The translations under genes and the position numbers were made by a program. Shown one piece after another: positions 14,301-29,300 of a DNA stretch of 64,000 nt. The notes below the pieces were generated by a model, which saw only the letters and a list, made by a program, of their open reading frames with translations, had not been told where the DNA came from and ran no database searches. Numbering within the stretch: the stretch's first letter is position 1; each line of letters opens with the position of its first letter. Source of the DNA: Edaphochlamys debaryana (Eukaryota; Chlorophyta; Chlorophyceae; Chlamydomonadales); contig JAEHOE010000007.1 of NCBI GenBank assembly GCA_016858145.1, forward strand, positions 1 through 64,000, read 5' to 3'.

Positions 14301-17300
14301 GCTTGGATTAACTCCATTTCGTCTGACTCCTGTCCCCAACCACCTCCCCCATCACCCCAGGTGCGGTTTGGGAAAGTTAGCTCTGGCAACAGCTTGGATT
14401 AACTCCATTTCGTCTGACTCCTGTCCCCAACCACCTCCCCCATCACCCCAGGTGCGGTTTGGGAACGTTAGCTCTGGCAACAGCTTGGATTGACTCCATT
14501 TCGTCTGACTCCTGTCCCCAACCACCTCCCCCATCACCCCAGGTGCGGTTTGGGAAAGTTAGCTCTGAGAACAGCTTGGATTGAACTCCATTTTCGTCTG
14601 ACTCCTGTCCCCAACCACCTCCCCCATCACCCCAGGTGCGGTTTGGGAACGTTAGCTCTGGCAACAGCTTGGATTGACTCCCTTTCGTCTGACTCCTGTC
14701 CCCAACCACCTCCCCCATCACCCCAGGTGCGGTTTGGGAAAGTTAGCTCTGGCAACAGCTTGGATTAACTCCATTTCGTCTGACTCCTGTCCCCAACCAC
14801 CTCCCCCATCACCCCAGGTGCGGTTTGGGAAAGTTAGCTCTGGCAACAGCTTGGATTAACTCCCTTTCGTCTGACTCCTGTCCCCAACCACCTCCCCCAT
14901 CACCCCAGGTGCGGTTTGGGAACGTTAGCTCTGGCAACAGCTTGGATTGACTCCCTTTCGTCTGACTCCTGTCCCCAACCACCTCCCCCATCACCCCAGG
15001 TGCGGTTTGGGAAAGTTAGCTCCTGGCAACAGCTTGGATTAACTCCATTTCGTCTGACTCCTGTCCCCAACCACCTCCCCCATCACCCCAGGTGCGGTTT
15101 GGGAAAGTTAGCTCTGGCAACAGCTTGGATTGACTCCATTTCGTCTGACTCCTGTCCCCAACCACCTCCCCCATCACCCCAGGTGCGGTTTGGGAAAGTT
15201 AGCTCTGAGAACAGCTTGGATTGACTCCATTTTGTCTGACTCCTGTCCCCAACCACCTCCCCCATCACCCCAGGTGCGGTTTGGGAAAGTTAGCTCTGGC
15301 AACAGCTTGGATTGACTCCATTTCGTCTGACTCCTGTCCCCAACCACCTCCCCCATCACCCCAGGTGCGGTTTGGGAACGTTAGCTCTGGCAACAGCTTG
15401 GATTAACTCCCTTTCGTCTGACTCCTGTCCCCAACCACCTCCCCCATCACCCCAGGTGCGGTTTGGGAACGTTAGCTCTGGCAACAGCATTGGATTAACT
15501 CCATTTCGTCTGACTCCTGTCCCCAACCACCTCCCCCATCACCCCAGGTGCGGTTTGGGAAAGTTAGCTCTGGCAACAGCTTGGATTAACTCCATTTCGT
15601 CTGACTCCTGTCCCCAACCACCTCCCCCATCACCCCAGGTGCGGTTTGGGAAAGTTAGCTCTGAGAACAGCTTGGATTAACTCCCTTTCGTCTGACTCCT
15701 GTCCCCAACCACCTCCCCCATCACCCCAGGTGCGGTTTGGGAACGTTAGCTCTGGCAACAGCTTGGATTAACTCCCTTTCGTCTGACTCCTGTCCCCAAC
15801 CACCTCCCCCATCACCCCAGGTGCGGTTTGGGAAAGTTAGCTCTGGCAACAGCATGGATTAACTCCATTTCGTCTGACTCCTGTCCCCAACCACCTCCCC
15901 CATCACCCCAGGTGCGGTTTGGGAAAGTTAGCTCTGGCAACAGCTTGGATTAACTCCATTTCGTCTGACTCCTGTCCCCAACCACCTCCCCCATCACCCC
16001 AGGTGCGGTTTGGGAAAGTTAGCTCTGGCAACAGCTTGGATTACTCCATTTCGTCTGACTCCTGTCCCCAACCACCTCCCCCATCACCCCAGGTGCGGTT
16101 TGGGAAAGTTAGCTCTGGCAACAGCATGGATTACTCCATTTCGTCTGACTCCTGTCCCCAACCACCTCCCCCATCACCCCAGGTGCGGTTTGGGAAAGTA
16201 GCTCTGGCAACAGCTTGGATTAACTCCATTTCGTCTGACTCCTGTCCCCAACCACCTCCCCCATCACCCCAGGTGCGGTTTGGGAAAGTTAGCTCTGGCA
16301 ACAGCATTGGATTAACTCCCTTTCGTTTGACTCCTGTCCCCAACCACCTCCCCCATCACCCCAGGTGCGGTTTGGGAAAGTTAGCTCTGGCAACAGCATG
16401 GATTAACTCCATTTCGTCTGACTCCTGTCCCCAACCACCTCCCCCATCACCCCAGGTGCGGTTTGGGAACGTTAGCTCTGAGAACAGCTTGGATTAACTC
16501 CCTTTCGTCTGACTCCTGTCCCCAACCACCTCCCCCATCACCCCAGGTGCGGTTTGGGAACGTTAGCTCTGGCAACAGCTTGGATTAACTCCATTTCGTC
16601 TGACTCCTGTCCCCAACCACCTCCCCCATCACCCCAGGTGCGGTTTGGGAAAGTAAGCTCTGGCAACAGCTTGGATTGAACTCCATTTCGTCTGACTCCT
16701 GTCCCCAACCACCTCCCCCATCACCCCAGGTGCGGTTTGGGAAAGTTAGCTCTGGAAACAGCTTGGATTAACTCCCTTTCGTCTGACTCCTGTCCCCAAC
16801 CACCTCCCCCATCACCCCAGGTGCGGTTTGGGAAAGTTAGCTCTGGCAACAGCTTGGATTGACTCCATTTCGTCTGACTCCTGTCCCCAACCACCTCCCC
16901 CATCACCCCAGGTGCGGTTTGGGAAAGTTTAGCTCTGGCAACAGCTTGGATTAACTCCATTTCGTCTGACTCCTGTCCCCAACCACCTCCCCCATCACCC
17001 CAGGTGCGGTTTGGGAAAGTTAGCTCTGGAACAGCTTGGATTGACTCCCTTTCGTCTGACTCCTGTCCCCAACCACCTCCCCCATCACCCCAGGTGCGGT
17101 TTGGGAAAGTTAGCTCTGGCAACAGCTTGGATTGAACTCCCTTTCGTCTGACTCCTGTCCCCAACCACCTCCCCCATCACCCCAGGTGCGGTTTGGGAAA
17201 GTTAGCTCTGGCAACAGCATTGGATTAACTCCCTTTCGTCTGACTCCTGTCCCCAACCACCTCCCCCATCACCCCAGGTGCGGTTTGGGAAAGTTAGCTC

Positions 17301-20300
17301 TGGCAACAGCTTGGATTAACTCCCTTTCGTCTGACTCCTGTCCCCAACCACCTCCCCCATCACCCCAGGTGCGGTTTGGGAACGTTAGCTCTGGCAACAG
17401 CTTGGATTAACTCCATTTCGTCTGACTCCTGTCCCCAACCACCTCCCCCATCACCCCAGGTGCGGTTTGGGAAAGTTAGCTCTGGCAACAGCTTGGATTA
17501 ACTCCCTTTCGTCTGACTCCTGTCCCCAACCACCTCCCCCATCACCCCAGGTGCGGTTTGGGAAAGTTAGCTCTGGCAACAGCTTGGATTGACTCCCTTT
17601 CGTCTGACTCCTGTCCCCAACCACCTCCCCCATCACCCCAGGTGCGGTTTGGGAAAGTTAGCTCGGGCAACAGCATTGGATTGAACTCCATTTCGTCTGA
17701 CTCCTGTCCCCAACCACCTCCCCCATCACCCCAGGTGCGGTTTGGGAAAGTTAGCTCTGGCAACAGCTTGGATTAACTCCATTTCGTCTGACTCCTGTCC
17801 CCAACCACCTCCCCCATCACCCCAGGTGCGGTTTGGGAAAGTTAGCTCTGGCAACAGCTTGGATTAACTCCCTTTCGTCTGACTCCTGTCCCCAACCACC
17901 TCCCCCATCACCCCAGGTGCGGTTTGGGAACGTTAGCTCTGGCAACAGCATGGATTAACTCCATTTCGTCTGACTCCTGTCCCCAACCACCTCCCCCATC
18001 ACCCCAGGTGCGGTTTGGGAAAGTTAGCTCTGAGAACAGCTTGGATTGACTCCCTTTCGTCTGACTCCTGTCCCCAACCACCTCCCCCATCACCCCAGGT
18101 GCGGTTTGGGAAAGTTAGCTCTGAGAACAGCTTGGATTGACTCCCTTTCGTCTGACTCCTGTCCCCAACCACCTCCCCCATCACCCCAGGTGCGGTTTGG
18201 GAAAGTTAGCTCTGGCAACAGCTTGGATTGACTCCATTTCGTCTGACTCCTGTCCCCAACCACCTCCCCCATCACCCCAGGTGCGGTTTGGGAAAGTTTG
18301 CTCTGGCAACAGCTTGGATTGAACTCCATTTCGTCTGACTCCTGTCCCCAACCACCTCCCCCATCACCCCAGGTGCGGTTTGGGAAAGTTAGCTCTGGCA
18401 ACAGCTTGGATTAACTCCATTTCGTCTGACTCCTGTCCCCAACCACCTCCCCCATCACCCCAGGTGCGGTTTGGGAAAGTTAGCTCTGGCAACAGCTTGG
18501 ATTAACTCCCTTTCGTCTGACTCCTGTCCCCAACCACCTCCCCCATCACCCCAGGTGCGGTTTGGGAAAGTTAGCTCTGGCAACAGCTTGGATTAACTCC
18601 ATTTCGTCTGACTCCTGTCCCCAACCACCTCCCCCATCACCCCAGGTGCGGTTTGGGAAAGTTAGCTCTGGCAACAGCTTGGATTGAACTCCATTTCGTC
18701 TGACTCCTGTCCCCAACCACCTCCCCCATCACCCCAGGTGCGGTTTGGGAAAGTTAGCTCCTGGAACAGCTTGGATTGAACTCCATTTCGTCTGACTCCT
18801 GTCCCCAACCACCTCCCCCATCACCCCAGGTGCGGTTTGGGAAAGTTAGCTCTGGCAACAGCTTGGATTGACTCCATTTCGTCTGACTCCTGTCCCCAAC
18901 CACCTCCCCCATCACCCCAGGTGCGGTTTGGGAAAGTTAGCTCTGGCAACAGCTTGGATTAACTCCCTTTCGTCTGACTCCTGTCCCCAACCACCTCCCC
19001 CATCACCCCAGGTGCGGTTTGGGAAAGTTAGCTCTGGCAACAGCTTGGATTGACTCCCTTTCGTCTGACTCCTGTCCCCAACCACCTCCCCCATCACCCC
19101 AGGTGCGGTTTGGGAAAGTTAGCTCTGGCAACAGCTTGGATTAACTCCATTTCGTCTGACTCCTGTCCCCAACCACCTCCCCCATCACCCCAGGTGCGGT
19201 TTGGGAAAGTTAGCTCTGGCAACAGCTTGGATTAACTCCATTTCGTCTGACTCCTGTCCCCAACCACCTCCCCCATCACCCCAGGTGCGGTTTGGGAAAG
19301 TTAGCTCTGGCAACAGCTTGGATTGACTCCATTTCGTCTGACTCCTGTCCCCAACCACCTCCCCCATCACCCCAGGTGCGGTTTGGGAAAGTTAGCTCTG
19401 AGAACAGCTTGGATTAACTCCCTTTCGTCTGACTCCTGTCCCCAACCACCTCCCCCATCACCCCAGGTGCGGTTTGGGAAAGTTAGCTCTGGCAACAGCT
19501 TGGATTAACTCCATTTCGTCTGACTCCTGTCCCCAACCACCTCCCCCATCACCCCAGGTGCGGTTTGGGAAAGTTAGCTCTGGCAACAGCTTGGATTGAC
19601 TCCATTTCGTCTGACTCCTGTCCCCAACCACCTCCCCCATCACCCCAGGTGCGGTTTGGGAAAGTTAGCTCTGGCAACAGCTTGGATTGACTCCATTTCG
19701 TCTGACTCCTGTCCCCAACCACCTCCCCCATCACCCCAGGTGCGGTTTGGGAAAGTTAGCTCTGGCAACAGCTTGGATTGACTCCATTTCGTCTGACTCC
19801 TGTCCCCAACCACCTCCCCCATCACCCCAGGTGCGGTTTGGGAAAGTTAGCTCTGGCAACAGCTTGGATTGAACTCCATTTCGTCTGACTCCTGTCCCCA
19901 ACCACCTCCCCCATCACCCCAGGTGCGGTTTGGGAAAGTTAGCTCTGGCAACAGCATGGATTAACTCCATTTCGTCTGACTCCTGTCCCCAACCACCTCC
20001 CCCATCACCCCAGGTGCGGTTTGGGAAAGTTAGCTCTGGCAACAGCTTGGATTACTCCATTTCGTCTGACTCCTGTCCCCAACCACCTCCCCCATCACCC
20101 CAGGTGCGGTTTGGGAAAGTTAGCTCTGGCAACAGCTTGGATTAACTCCATTTCGTCTGACTCCTGTCCCCAACCACCTCCCCCATCACCCCAGGTGCGG
20201 TTTGGGAACGTTAGCTCTGGCAACAGCATGGATTAACTCCATTTCGTCTGACTCCTGTCCCCAACCACCTCCCCCATCACCCCAGGTGCGGTTTGGGAAA

Positions 20301-23300
20301 GTTAGCTCTGGCAACAGCATGGATTAACTCCCTTTCGTCTGACTCCTGTCCCCAACCACCTCCCCCATCACCCCAGGTGCGGTTTGGGAAAGTTAGCTCT
20401 GGCAACAGCTTGGATTAACTCCCTTTCGTCTGACTCCTGTCCCCAACCACCTCCCCCATCACCCCAGGTGCGGTTTGGGAAAGTTAGCTCTGGCAACAGC
20501 TTGGATTGAACTCCATTTCGTCTGACTCCTGTCCCCAACCACCTCCCCCATCACCCCAGGTGCGGTTTGGGAAAGTTAGCTCTGGCAACAGCATGGATTA
20601 ACTCCATTTCGTCTGACTCCTGTCCCCAACCACCTCCCCCATCACCCCAGGTGCGGTTTGGGAAAGTTAGCTCTGGCAACAGCTTGGATTAACTCCATTT
20701 CGTCTGACTCCTGTCCCCAACCACCTCCCCCATCACCCCAGGTGCGGTTTGGGAACGTTAGCTCCGGCAACAGCTTGGATTGACTCCATTTCGTCTGACT
20801 CCTGTCCCCAACCACCTCCCCCATCACCCCAGGTGCGGTTTGGGAAAGTTAGCTCTGGCAACAGCATGGATTAACTCCATTTCGTCTGACTCCTGTCCCC
20901 AACCACCTCCCCCATCACCCCAGGTGCGGTTTGGGAAAGTTAGCTCTGGCAACAGCTTGGATTGAACTCCATTTCGTCTGACTCCTGTCCCCAACCACCT
21001 CCCCCATCACCCCAGGTGCGGTTTGGGAAAGTTAGCTCTGGCAACAGCTTGGATTAACTCCCTTTCGTCTGACTCCTGTCCCCAACCACCTCCCCCATCA
21101 CCCCAGGTGCGGTTTGGGAAAGTTAGCTCTGGCAACAGCTTGGATTGACTCCATTTCGTCTGACTCCTGTCCCCAACCACCTCCCCCATCACCCCAGGTG
21201 CGGTTTGGGAAAGTTAGCTCTGGCAACAGCTTGGATTGACTCCATTTCGTCTGACTCCTGTCCCCAACCACCTCCCCCATCACCCCAGGTGCGGTTTGGG
21301 AAAGTTAGCTCTGAGAACAGCTTGGATTGACTCCCTTTCGTCTGACTCCTGTCCCCAACCACCTCCCCCATCACCCCAGGTGCGGTTTGGGAAAGTTAGC
21401 TCTGGCAACAGCTTGGATTAACTCCATTTCGTCTGACTCCTGTCCCCAACCACCTCCCCCATCACCCCAGGTGCGGTTTGGGAAAGTTAGCTCTGGCAAC
21501 AGCTTGGATGAACTCCCTTTCGTCTGACTCCTGTCCCCAACCACCTCCCCCATCACCCCAGGTGCGGTTTGGGAACGTTAGCTCTGGCAACAGCTTGGAT
21601 TGACTCCATTTCGTCTGACTCCTGTCCCCAACCACCTCCCCCATCACCCCAGGTGCGGTTTGGGAAAGTTAGCTCTGGCAACAGCTTGGATTAACTCCAT
21701 TTCGTCTGACTCCTGTCCCCAACCACCTCCCCCATCACCCCAGGTGCGGTTTGGGAACGTTAGCTCTGGCAACAGCTTGGATTGACTCCATTTCGTCTGA
21801 CTCCTGTCCCCAACCACCTCCCCCATCACCCCAGGTGCGGTTTGGGAAAGTTAGCTCTGGCAACAGCATGGATTAACTCCCTTTCGTCTGACTCCTGTCC
21901 CCAACCACCTCCCCCATCACCCCAGGTGCGGTTTGGGAAAGTTAGCTCTGGCAACAGCTTGGATTAACTCCCTTTCGTCTGACTCCTGTCCCCAACCACC
22001 TCCCCCATCACCCCAGGTGCGGTTTGGGAAAGTTAGCTCTGAGAACAGCTTGGATTAACTCCCTTTCGTCTGACTCCTGTCCCCAACCACCTCCCCCATC
22101 ACCCCAGGTGCGGTTTGGGAAAGTTAGCTCTGGCAACAGCATGGATTAACTCCATTTCGTCTGACTCCTGTCCCCAACCACCTCCCCCATCACCCCAGGT
22201 GCGGTTTGGGAAAGTTAGCTCCGGGAACAGCTTGGATTAACTCCATTTCGTCTGACTCCTGTCCCCAACCACCTCCCCCATCACCCCAGGTGCGGTTTGG
22301 GAAAGTTAGCTCTGGCAACAGCTTGGATTAACTCCCTTTCGTCTGACTCCTGTCCCCAACCACCTCCCCCATCACCCCAGGTGCGGTTTGGGAACGTTAG
22401 CTCTGGCAACAGCTTGGATTAACTCCCTTTCGTCTGACTCCTGTCCCCAACCACCTCCCCCATCACCCCAGGTGCGGTTTGGGAAAGTTAGCTCTGGCAA
22501 CAGCTTGGATTAACTCCCTTTCGTCTGACTCCTGTCCCCAACCACCTCCCCCATCACCCCAGGTGCGGTTTGGGAAAGTTAGCTCTGGCAACAGCATTGG
22601 ATTAACTCCATTTCGTCTGACTCCTGTCCCCAACCACCTCCCCCATCACCCCAGGTGCGGTTTGGGAACGTTAGCTCTGGCAACAGCTTGGATTAACTCC
22701 CTTTCGTCTGACTCCTGTCCCCAACCACCTCCCCCATCACCCCAGGTGCGGTTTGGGAAAGTTAGCTCTGACAACAGCTTGGATTGAACTCCCTTTCGTC
22801 TGACTCCTGTCCCCAACCACCTCCCCCATCACCCCAGGTGCGGTTTGGGAAAGTTAGCTCTGGCAACAGCTGGATTAACTCCCTTTCGTCTGACTCCTGT
22901 CCCCAACCACCTCCCCCATCACCCCAGGTGCGGTTTGGGAAAGTTAGCTCTGGCAACAGCTTGGATTGACTCCATTTTGTCTGACTCCTGTCCCCAACCA
23001 CCTCCCCCATCACCCCAGGTGCGGTTTGGGAAAGTTAGCTCTGGAACAGCATGGATTAACTCCATTTCGTCTGACTCCTGTCCCCAACCACCTCCCCCAT
23101 CACCCCAGGTGCGGTTTGGGAAAGTTAGCTCCGGGAACAGCTTGGATTAACTCCATTTCGTCTGACTCCTGTCCCCAACCACCTCCCCCATCACCCCAGG
23201 TGCGGTTTGGGAACGTTAGCTCTGGCAACAGCTTGGATTAACTCCCTTTCGTCTGACTCCTGTCCCCAACCACCTCCCCCATCACCCCAGGTGCGGTTTG

Positions 23301-26300
23301 GGAAAGTTAGCTCTGGCAACAGCATGGATTGACTCCATTTCGTCTGACTCCTGTCCCCAACCACCTCCCCCATCACCCCAGGTGCGGTTTGGGAAAGTTA
23401 GCTCTGGCAACAGCTTGGATTAACTCCATTTCGTCTGACTCCTGTCCCCAACCACCTCCCCCATCACCCCAGGTGCGGTTTGGGAAAGTTAGCTCTGGCA
23501 ACAGCTTGGATTAACTCCATTTCGTCTGACTCCTGTCCCCAACCACCTCCCCCATCACCCCAGGTGCGGTTTGGGAACGTTAGCTCTGGCAACAGCATGG
23601 ATTAACTCCATTTCGTCTGACTCCTGTCCCCAACCACCTCCCCCATCACCCCAGGTGCGGTTTGGGAAAGTTAGCTCTGGCAACAGCTTGGATTGACTCC
23701 CTTTCGTCTGACTCCTGTCCCCAACCACCTCCCCCATCACCCCAGGTGCGGTTTGGGAAAGTTAGCTCTGGCAACAGCATGGATTAACTCCATTTCGTCT
23801 GACTCCTGTCCCCAACCACCTCCCCCATCACCCCAGGTGCGGTTTGGGAAAGTTAGCTCTGGCAACAGCATGGATTAACTCCATTTCGTCTGACTCCTGT
23901 CCCCAACCACCTCCCCCATCACCCCAGGTGCGGTTTGGGAAAGTTAGCTCTGGCAACAGCTTGGATTAACTCCCTTTCGTCTGACTCCTGTCCCCAACCA
24001 CCTCCCCCATCACCCCAGGTGCGGTTTGGGAAAGTTAGCTCTGGCAACAGCATGGATTGACTCCCTTTCGTCTGACTCCTGTCCCCAACCACCTCCCCCA
24101 TCACCCCAGGTGCGGTTTGGGAAAGTTAGCTCTGGCAACAGCTTGGATTGACTCCATTTCGTCTGACTCCTGTCCCCAACCACCTCCCCCATCACCCCAG
24201 GTGCGGTTTGGGAAAGTTAGCTCTGGAACAGCTTGGATTAACTCCATTTCGTCTGACTCCTGTCCCCAACCACCTCCCCCATCACCCCAGGTGCGGTTTG
24301 GGAACGTTAGCTCTGGCAACAGCATTGGATTAACTCCATTTCGTCTGACTCCTGTCCCCAACCACCTCCCCCATCACCCCAGGTGCGGTTTGGGAAAGTT
24401 AGCTCTGGCAACAGCTTGGATTAACTCCCTTTCGTCTGACTCCTGTCCCCAACCACCTCCCCCATCACCCCAGGTGCGGTTTGGGAAAGTTAGCTCTGGC
24501 AACAGCTTGGATTAACTCCCTTTCGTCTGACTCCTGTCCCCAACCACCTCCCCCATCACCCCAGGTGCGGTTTGGGAAAGTTAGCTCTGGCAACAGCATG
24601 GATTAACTCCATTTCGTCTGACTCCTGTCCCCAACCACCTCCCCCATCACCCCAGGTGCGGTTTGGGAAAGTTAGCTCTGGCAACAGCATGGATTAACTC
24701 CATTTCGTCTGACTCCTGTCCCCAACCACCTCCCCCATCACCCCAGGTGCGGTTTGGGAAAGTTAGCTCTGGCAACAGCATGGATTAACTCCCTTTCGTC
24801 TGACTCCTGTCCCCAACCACCTCCCCCATCACCCCAGGTGCGGTTTGGGAAAGTTAGCTCTGGCAACAGCTTGGATTGACTCCATTTCGTCTGACTCCTG
24901 TCCCCAACCACCTCCCCCATCACCCCAGGTGCGGTTTGGGAAAGTTAGCTCTGAGAACAGCTTGGATTAACTCCATTTCGTCTGACTCCTGTCCCCAACC
25001 ACCTCCCCCATCACCCCAGGTGCGGTTTGGGAAAGTTAGCTCTGGCAACAGCTTGGATTGACTCCCTTTCGTCTGACTCCTGTCCCCAACCACCTCCCCC
25101 ATCACCCCAGGTGCGGTTTGGGAAAGTTAGCTCTGGCAACAGCTTGGATTGACTCCATTTCGTCTGACTCCTGTCCCCAACCACCTCCCCCATCACCCCA
25201 GGTGCGGTTTGGGAAAGTTAGCTCTGGCAACAGCTTGGATTGACTCCATTTCGTCTGACTCCTGTCCCCAACCACCTCCCCCATCACCCCAGGTGCGGTT
25301 TGGGAAAGTTAGCTCTGGCAACAGCATGGATGAACTCCATTTCGTCTGACTCCTGTCCCCAACCACCTCCCCCATCACCCCAGGTGCGGTTTGGGAAAGT
25401 TAGCTCTGGCAACAGCTTGGATTAACTCCATTTCGTCTGACTCCTGTCCCCAACCACCTCCCCCATCACCCCAGGTGCGGTTTGGGAACGTTAGCTCTGG
25501 CAACAGCATTGGATTAACTCCATTTCGTCTGACTCCTGTCCCCAACCACCTCCCCCGTCACCCCAGGTGCGGTTTGGGAAAGTTAGCTCTGGCAACAGCT
25601 TGGATTAACTCCCTTTCGTCTGACTCCTGTCCCCAACCACCTCCCCCATCACCCCAGGTGCGGTTTGGGAAAGTTAGCTCTGAGAACAGCTTGGATTAAC
25701 TCCATTTCGTCTGACTCCTGTCCCCAACCACCTCCCCCATCACCCCAGGTGCGGTTTGGGAAAGTTAGCTCTGGCAACAGCATGGATTAACTCCATTTCG
25801 TCTGACTCCTGTCCCCAACCACCTCCCCCATCACCCCAGGTGCGGTTTGGGAAAGTTAGCTCTGGCAACAGCTTGGATTAACTCCCTTTCGTCTGACTCC
25901 TGTCCCCAACCACCTCCCCCATCACCCCAGGTGCGGTTTGGGAAAGTTAGCTCTGGCAACAGCTTGGATTAACTCCCTTTCGTCTGACTCCTGTCCCCAA
26001 CCACCTCCCCCATCACCCCAGGTGCGGTTTGGGAACGTTAGCTCTGGCAACAGCTTGGATTGACTCCATTTCGTCTGACTCCTGTCCCCAACCACCTCCC
26101 CCATCACCCCAGGTGCGGTTTGGGAAAGTTAGCTCTGGCAACAGCTTGGATTGACTCCATTTCGTCTGACTCCTGTCCCCAACCACCTCCCCCATCACCC
26201 CAGGTGCGGTTTGGGAACGTTAGCTCTGGCAACAGCTTGGATTGACTCCCTTTCGTCTGACTCCTGTCCCCAACCACCTCCCCCATCACCCCAGGTGCGG

Positions 26301-29300
26301 TTTGGGAAAGTTAGCTCTGGCAACAGCATGGATTAACTCCCTTTCGTCTGACTCCTGTCCCCAACCACCTCCCCCATCACCCCAGGTGCGGTTTGGGAAA
26401 GTTAGCTCTGGCAACAGCATGGATTAACTCCATTTCGTCTGACTCCTGTCCCCAACCACCTCCCCCATCACCCCAGGTGCGGTTTGGGAAAGTTAGCTCT
26501 GGCAACAGCTTGGATTAACTCCCTTTCGTCTGACTCCTGTCCCCAACCACCTCCCCCATCACCCCAGGTGCGGTTTGGGAAAGTTAGCTCTGGCAACAGC
26601 TTGGATTAACTCCATTTCGTCTGACTCCTGTCCCCAACCACCTCCCCCATCACCCCAGGTGCGGTTTGGGAAAGTTAGCTCTGGCAACAGCTTGGATTGA
26701 CTCCATTTCGTCTGACTCCTGTCCCCAACCACCTCCCCCATCACCCCAGGTGCGGTTTGGGAAAGTTAGCTCTGGCAACAGCATGGATTAACTCCATTTC
26801 GTCTGACTCCTGTCCCCAACCACCTCCCCCATCACCCCAGGTGCGGTTTGGGAAAGTTAGCTCTGGCAACAGCTTGGATTGACTCCATTTCGTCTGACTC
26901 CTGTCCCCAACCACCTCCCCCATCACCCCAGGTGCGGTTTGGGAAAGTTAGCTCTGGCAACAGCTTGGATTGACTCCCTTTCGTCTGACTCCTGTCCCCA
27001 ACCACCTCCCCCATCACCCCAGGTGCGGTTTGGGAAAGTTAGCTCTGGCAACAGCTTGGATTAACTCCATTTCGTCTGACTCCTGTCCCCAACCACCTCC
27101 CCCATCACCCCAGGTGCGGTTTGGGAAAGTTAGCTCTGGAACAGCTTGGATTAACTCCCTTTCGTCTGACTCCTGTCCCCAACCACCTCCCCCATCACCC
27201 CAGGTGCGGTTTGGGAAAGTTAGCTCTGGCAACAGCATGGATTAACTCCCTTTCGTCTGACTCCTGTCCCCAACCACCTCCCCCATCACCCCAGGTGCGG
27301 TTTGGGAAAGTTAGCTCTGGCAACAGCATGGATTAACTCCCTTTCGTCTGACTCCTGTCCCCAACCACCTCCCCCATCACCCCAGGTGCGGTTTGGGAAA
27401 GTTAGCTCTGGCAACAGCTTGGATTAACTCCATTTCGTCTGACTCCTGTCCCCAACCACCTCCCCCATCACCCCAGGTGCGGTTTGGGAAAGTTAGCTCT
27501 GGCAACAGCATTGGATTAACTCCCTTTCGTCTGACTCCTGTCCCCAACCACCTCCCCCATCACCCCAGGTGCGGTTTGGGAAAGTTAGCTCTGGCAACAG
27601 CTTGGATTAACTCCATTTCGTCTGACTCCTGTCCCCAACCACCTCCCCCATCACCCCAGGTGCGGTTTGGGAAAGTTAGCTCTGGCAACAGCTTGGATTA
27701 ACTCCCTTTCGTCTGACTCCTGTCCCCAACCACCTCCCCCATCACCCCAGGTGCGGTTTGGGAAAGTTAGCTCTGGCAACAGCATGGATTAACTCCATTT
27801 CGTCTGACTCCTGTCCCCAACCACCTCCCCCATCACCCCAGGTGCGGTTTGGGAAAGTTAGCTCTGGAACAGCTTGGATTAACTCCCTTTCGTCTGACTC
27901 CTGTCCCCAACCACCTCCCCCATCACCCCAGGTGCGGTTTGGGAAAGTTAGCTCTGGCAACAGCATTGGATTAACTCCATTTCGTCTGACTCCTGTCCCC
28001 AACCACCTCCCCCATCACCCCAGGTGCGGTTTGGGAAAGTTAGCTCTGGCAACAGCTTGGATTGAACTCCATTTCGTCTGACTCCTGTCCCCAACCACCT
28101 CCCCCATCACCCCAGGTGCGGTTTGGGAAAGTTAGCTCTGGCAACAGCATTGGATTAACTCCATTTCGTCTGACTCCTGTCCCCAACCACCTCCCCCATC
28201 ACCCCAGGTGCGGTTTGGGAACGTTAGCTCTGGCAACAGCTTGGATTGAACTCCCTTTCGTCTGACTCCTGTCCCCAACCACCTCCCCCATCACCCCAGG
28301 TGCGGTTTGGGAAAGTTAGCTCTGGCAACAGCATTGGATTAACTCCCTTTCGTCTGACTCCTGTCCCCAACCACCTCCCCCATCACCCCAGGTGCGGTTT
28401 GGGAAAGTTAGCTCTGGCAACAGCATGGATTAACTCCATTTCGTCTGACTCCTGTCCCCAACCACCTCCCCCATCACCCCAGGTGCGGTTTGGGAAAGTT
28501 AGCTCTGGCAACAGCTTGGATTAACTCCCTTTCGTCTGACTCCTGTCCCCAACCACCTCCCCCATCACCCCAGGTGCGGTTTGGGAACGTTAGCTCTGGC
28601 AACAGCATGGATTAACTCCATTTCGTCTGACTCCTGTCCCCAACCACCTCCCCCATCACCCCAGGTGCGGTTTGGGAAAGTTAGCTCTGGCAACAGCATG
28701 GATTAACTCCATTTCGTCTGACTCCTGTCCCCAACCACCTCCCCCATCACCCCAGGTGCGGTTTGGGAACGTTAGCTCTGGCAACAGCTTGGATTAACTC
28801 CATTTCGTCTGACTCCTGTCCCCAACCACCTCCCCCATCACCCCAGGTGCGGTTTGGGAAAGTTAGCTCTGGCAACAGCTTGGATTGACTCCCTTTCGTC
28901 TGACTCCTGTCCCCAACCACCTCCCCCATCACCCCAGGTGCGGTTTGGGAAAGTTAGCTCTGGCAACAGCATGGATTAACTCCATTTCGTCTGACTCCTG
29001 TCCCCAACCACCTCCCCCATCACCCCAGGTGCGGTTTGGGAAAGTTAGCTCTGGCAACAGCTTGGATTAACTCCATTTCGTCTGACTCCTGTCCCCAACC
29101 ACCTCCCCCATCACCCCAGGTGCGGTTTGGGAACGTTAGCTCTGGCAACAGCTTGGATTAACTCCATTTCGTCTGACTCCTGTCCCCAACCACCTCCCCC
29201 ATCACCCCAGGTGCGGTTTGGGAAAGTTAGCTCTGGCAACAGCTTGGATTAACTCCCTTTCGTCTGACTCCTGTCCCCAACCACCTCCCCCATCACCCCA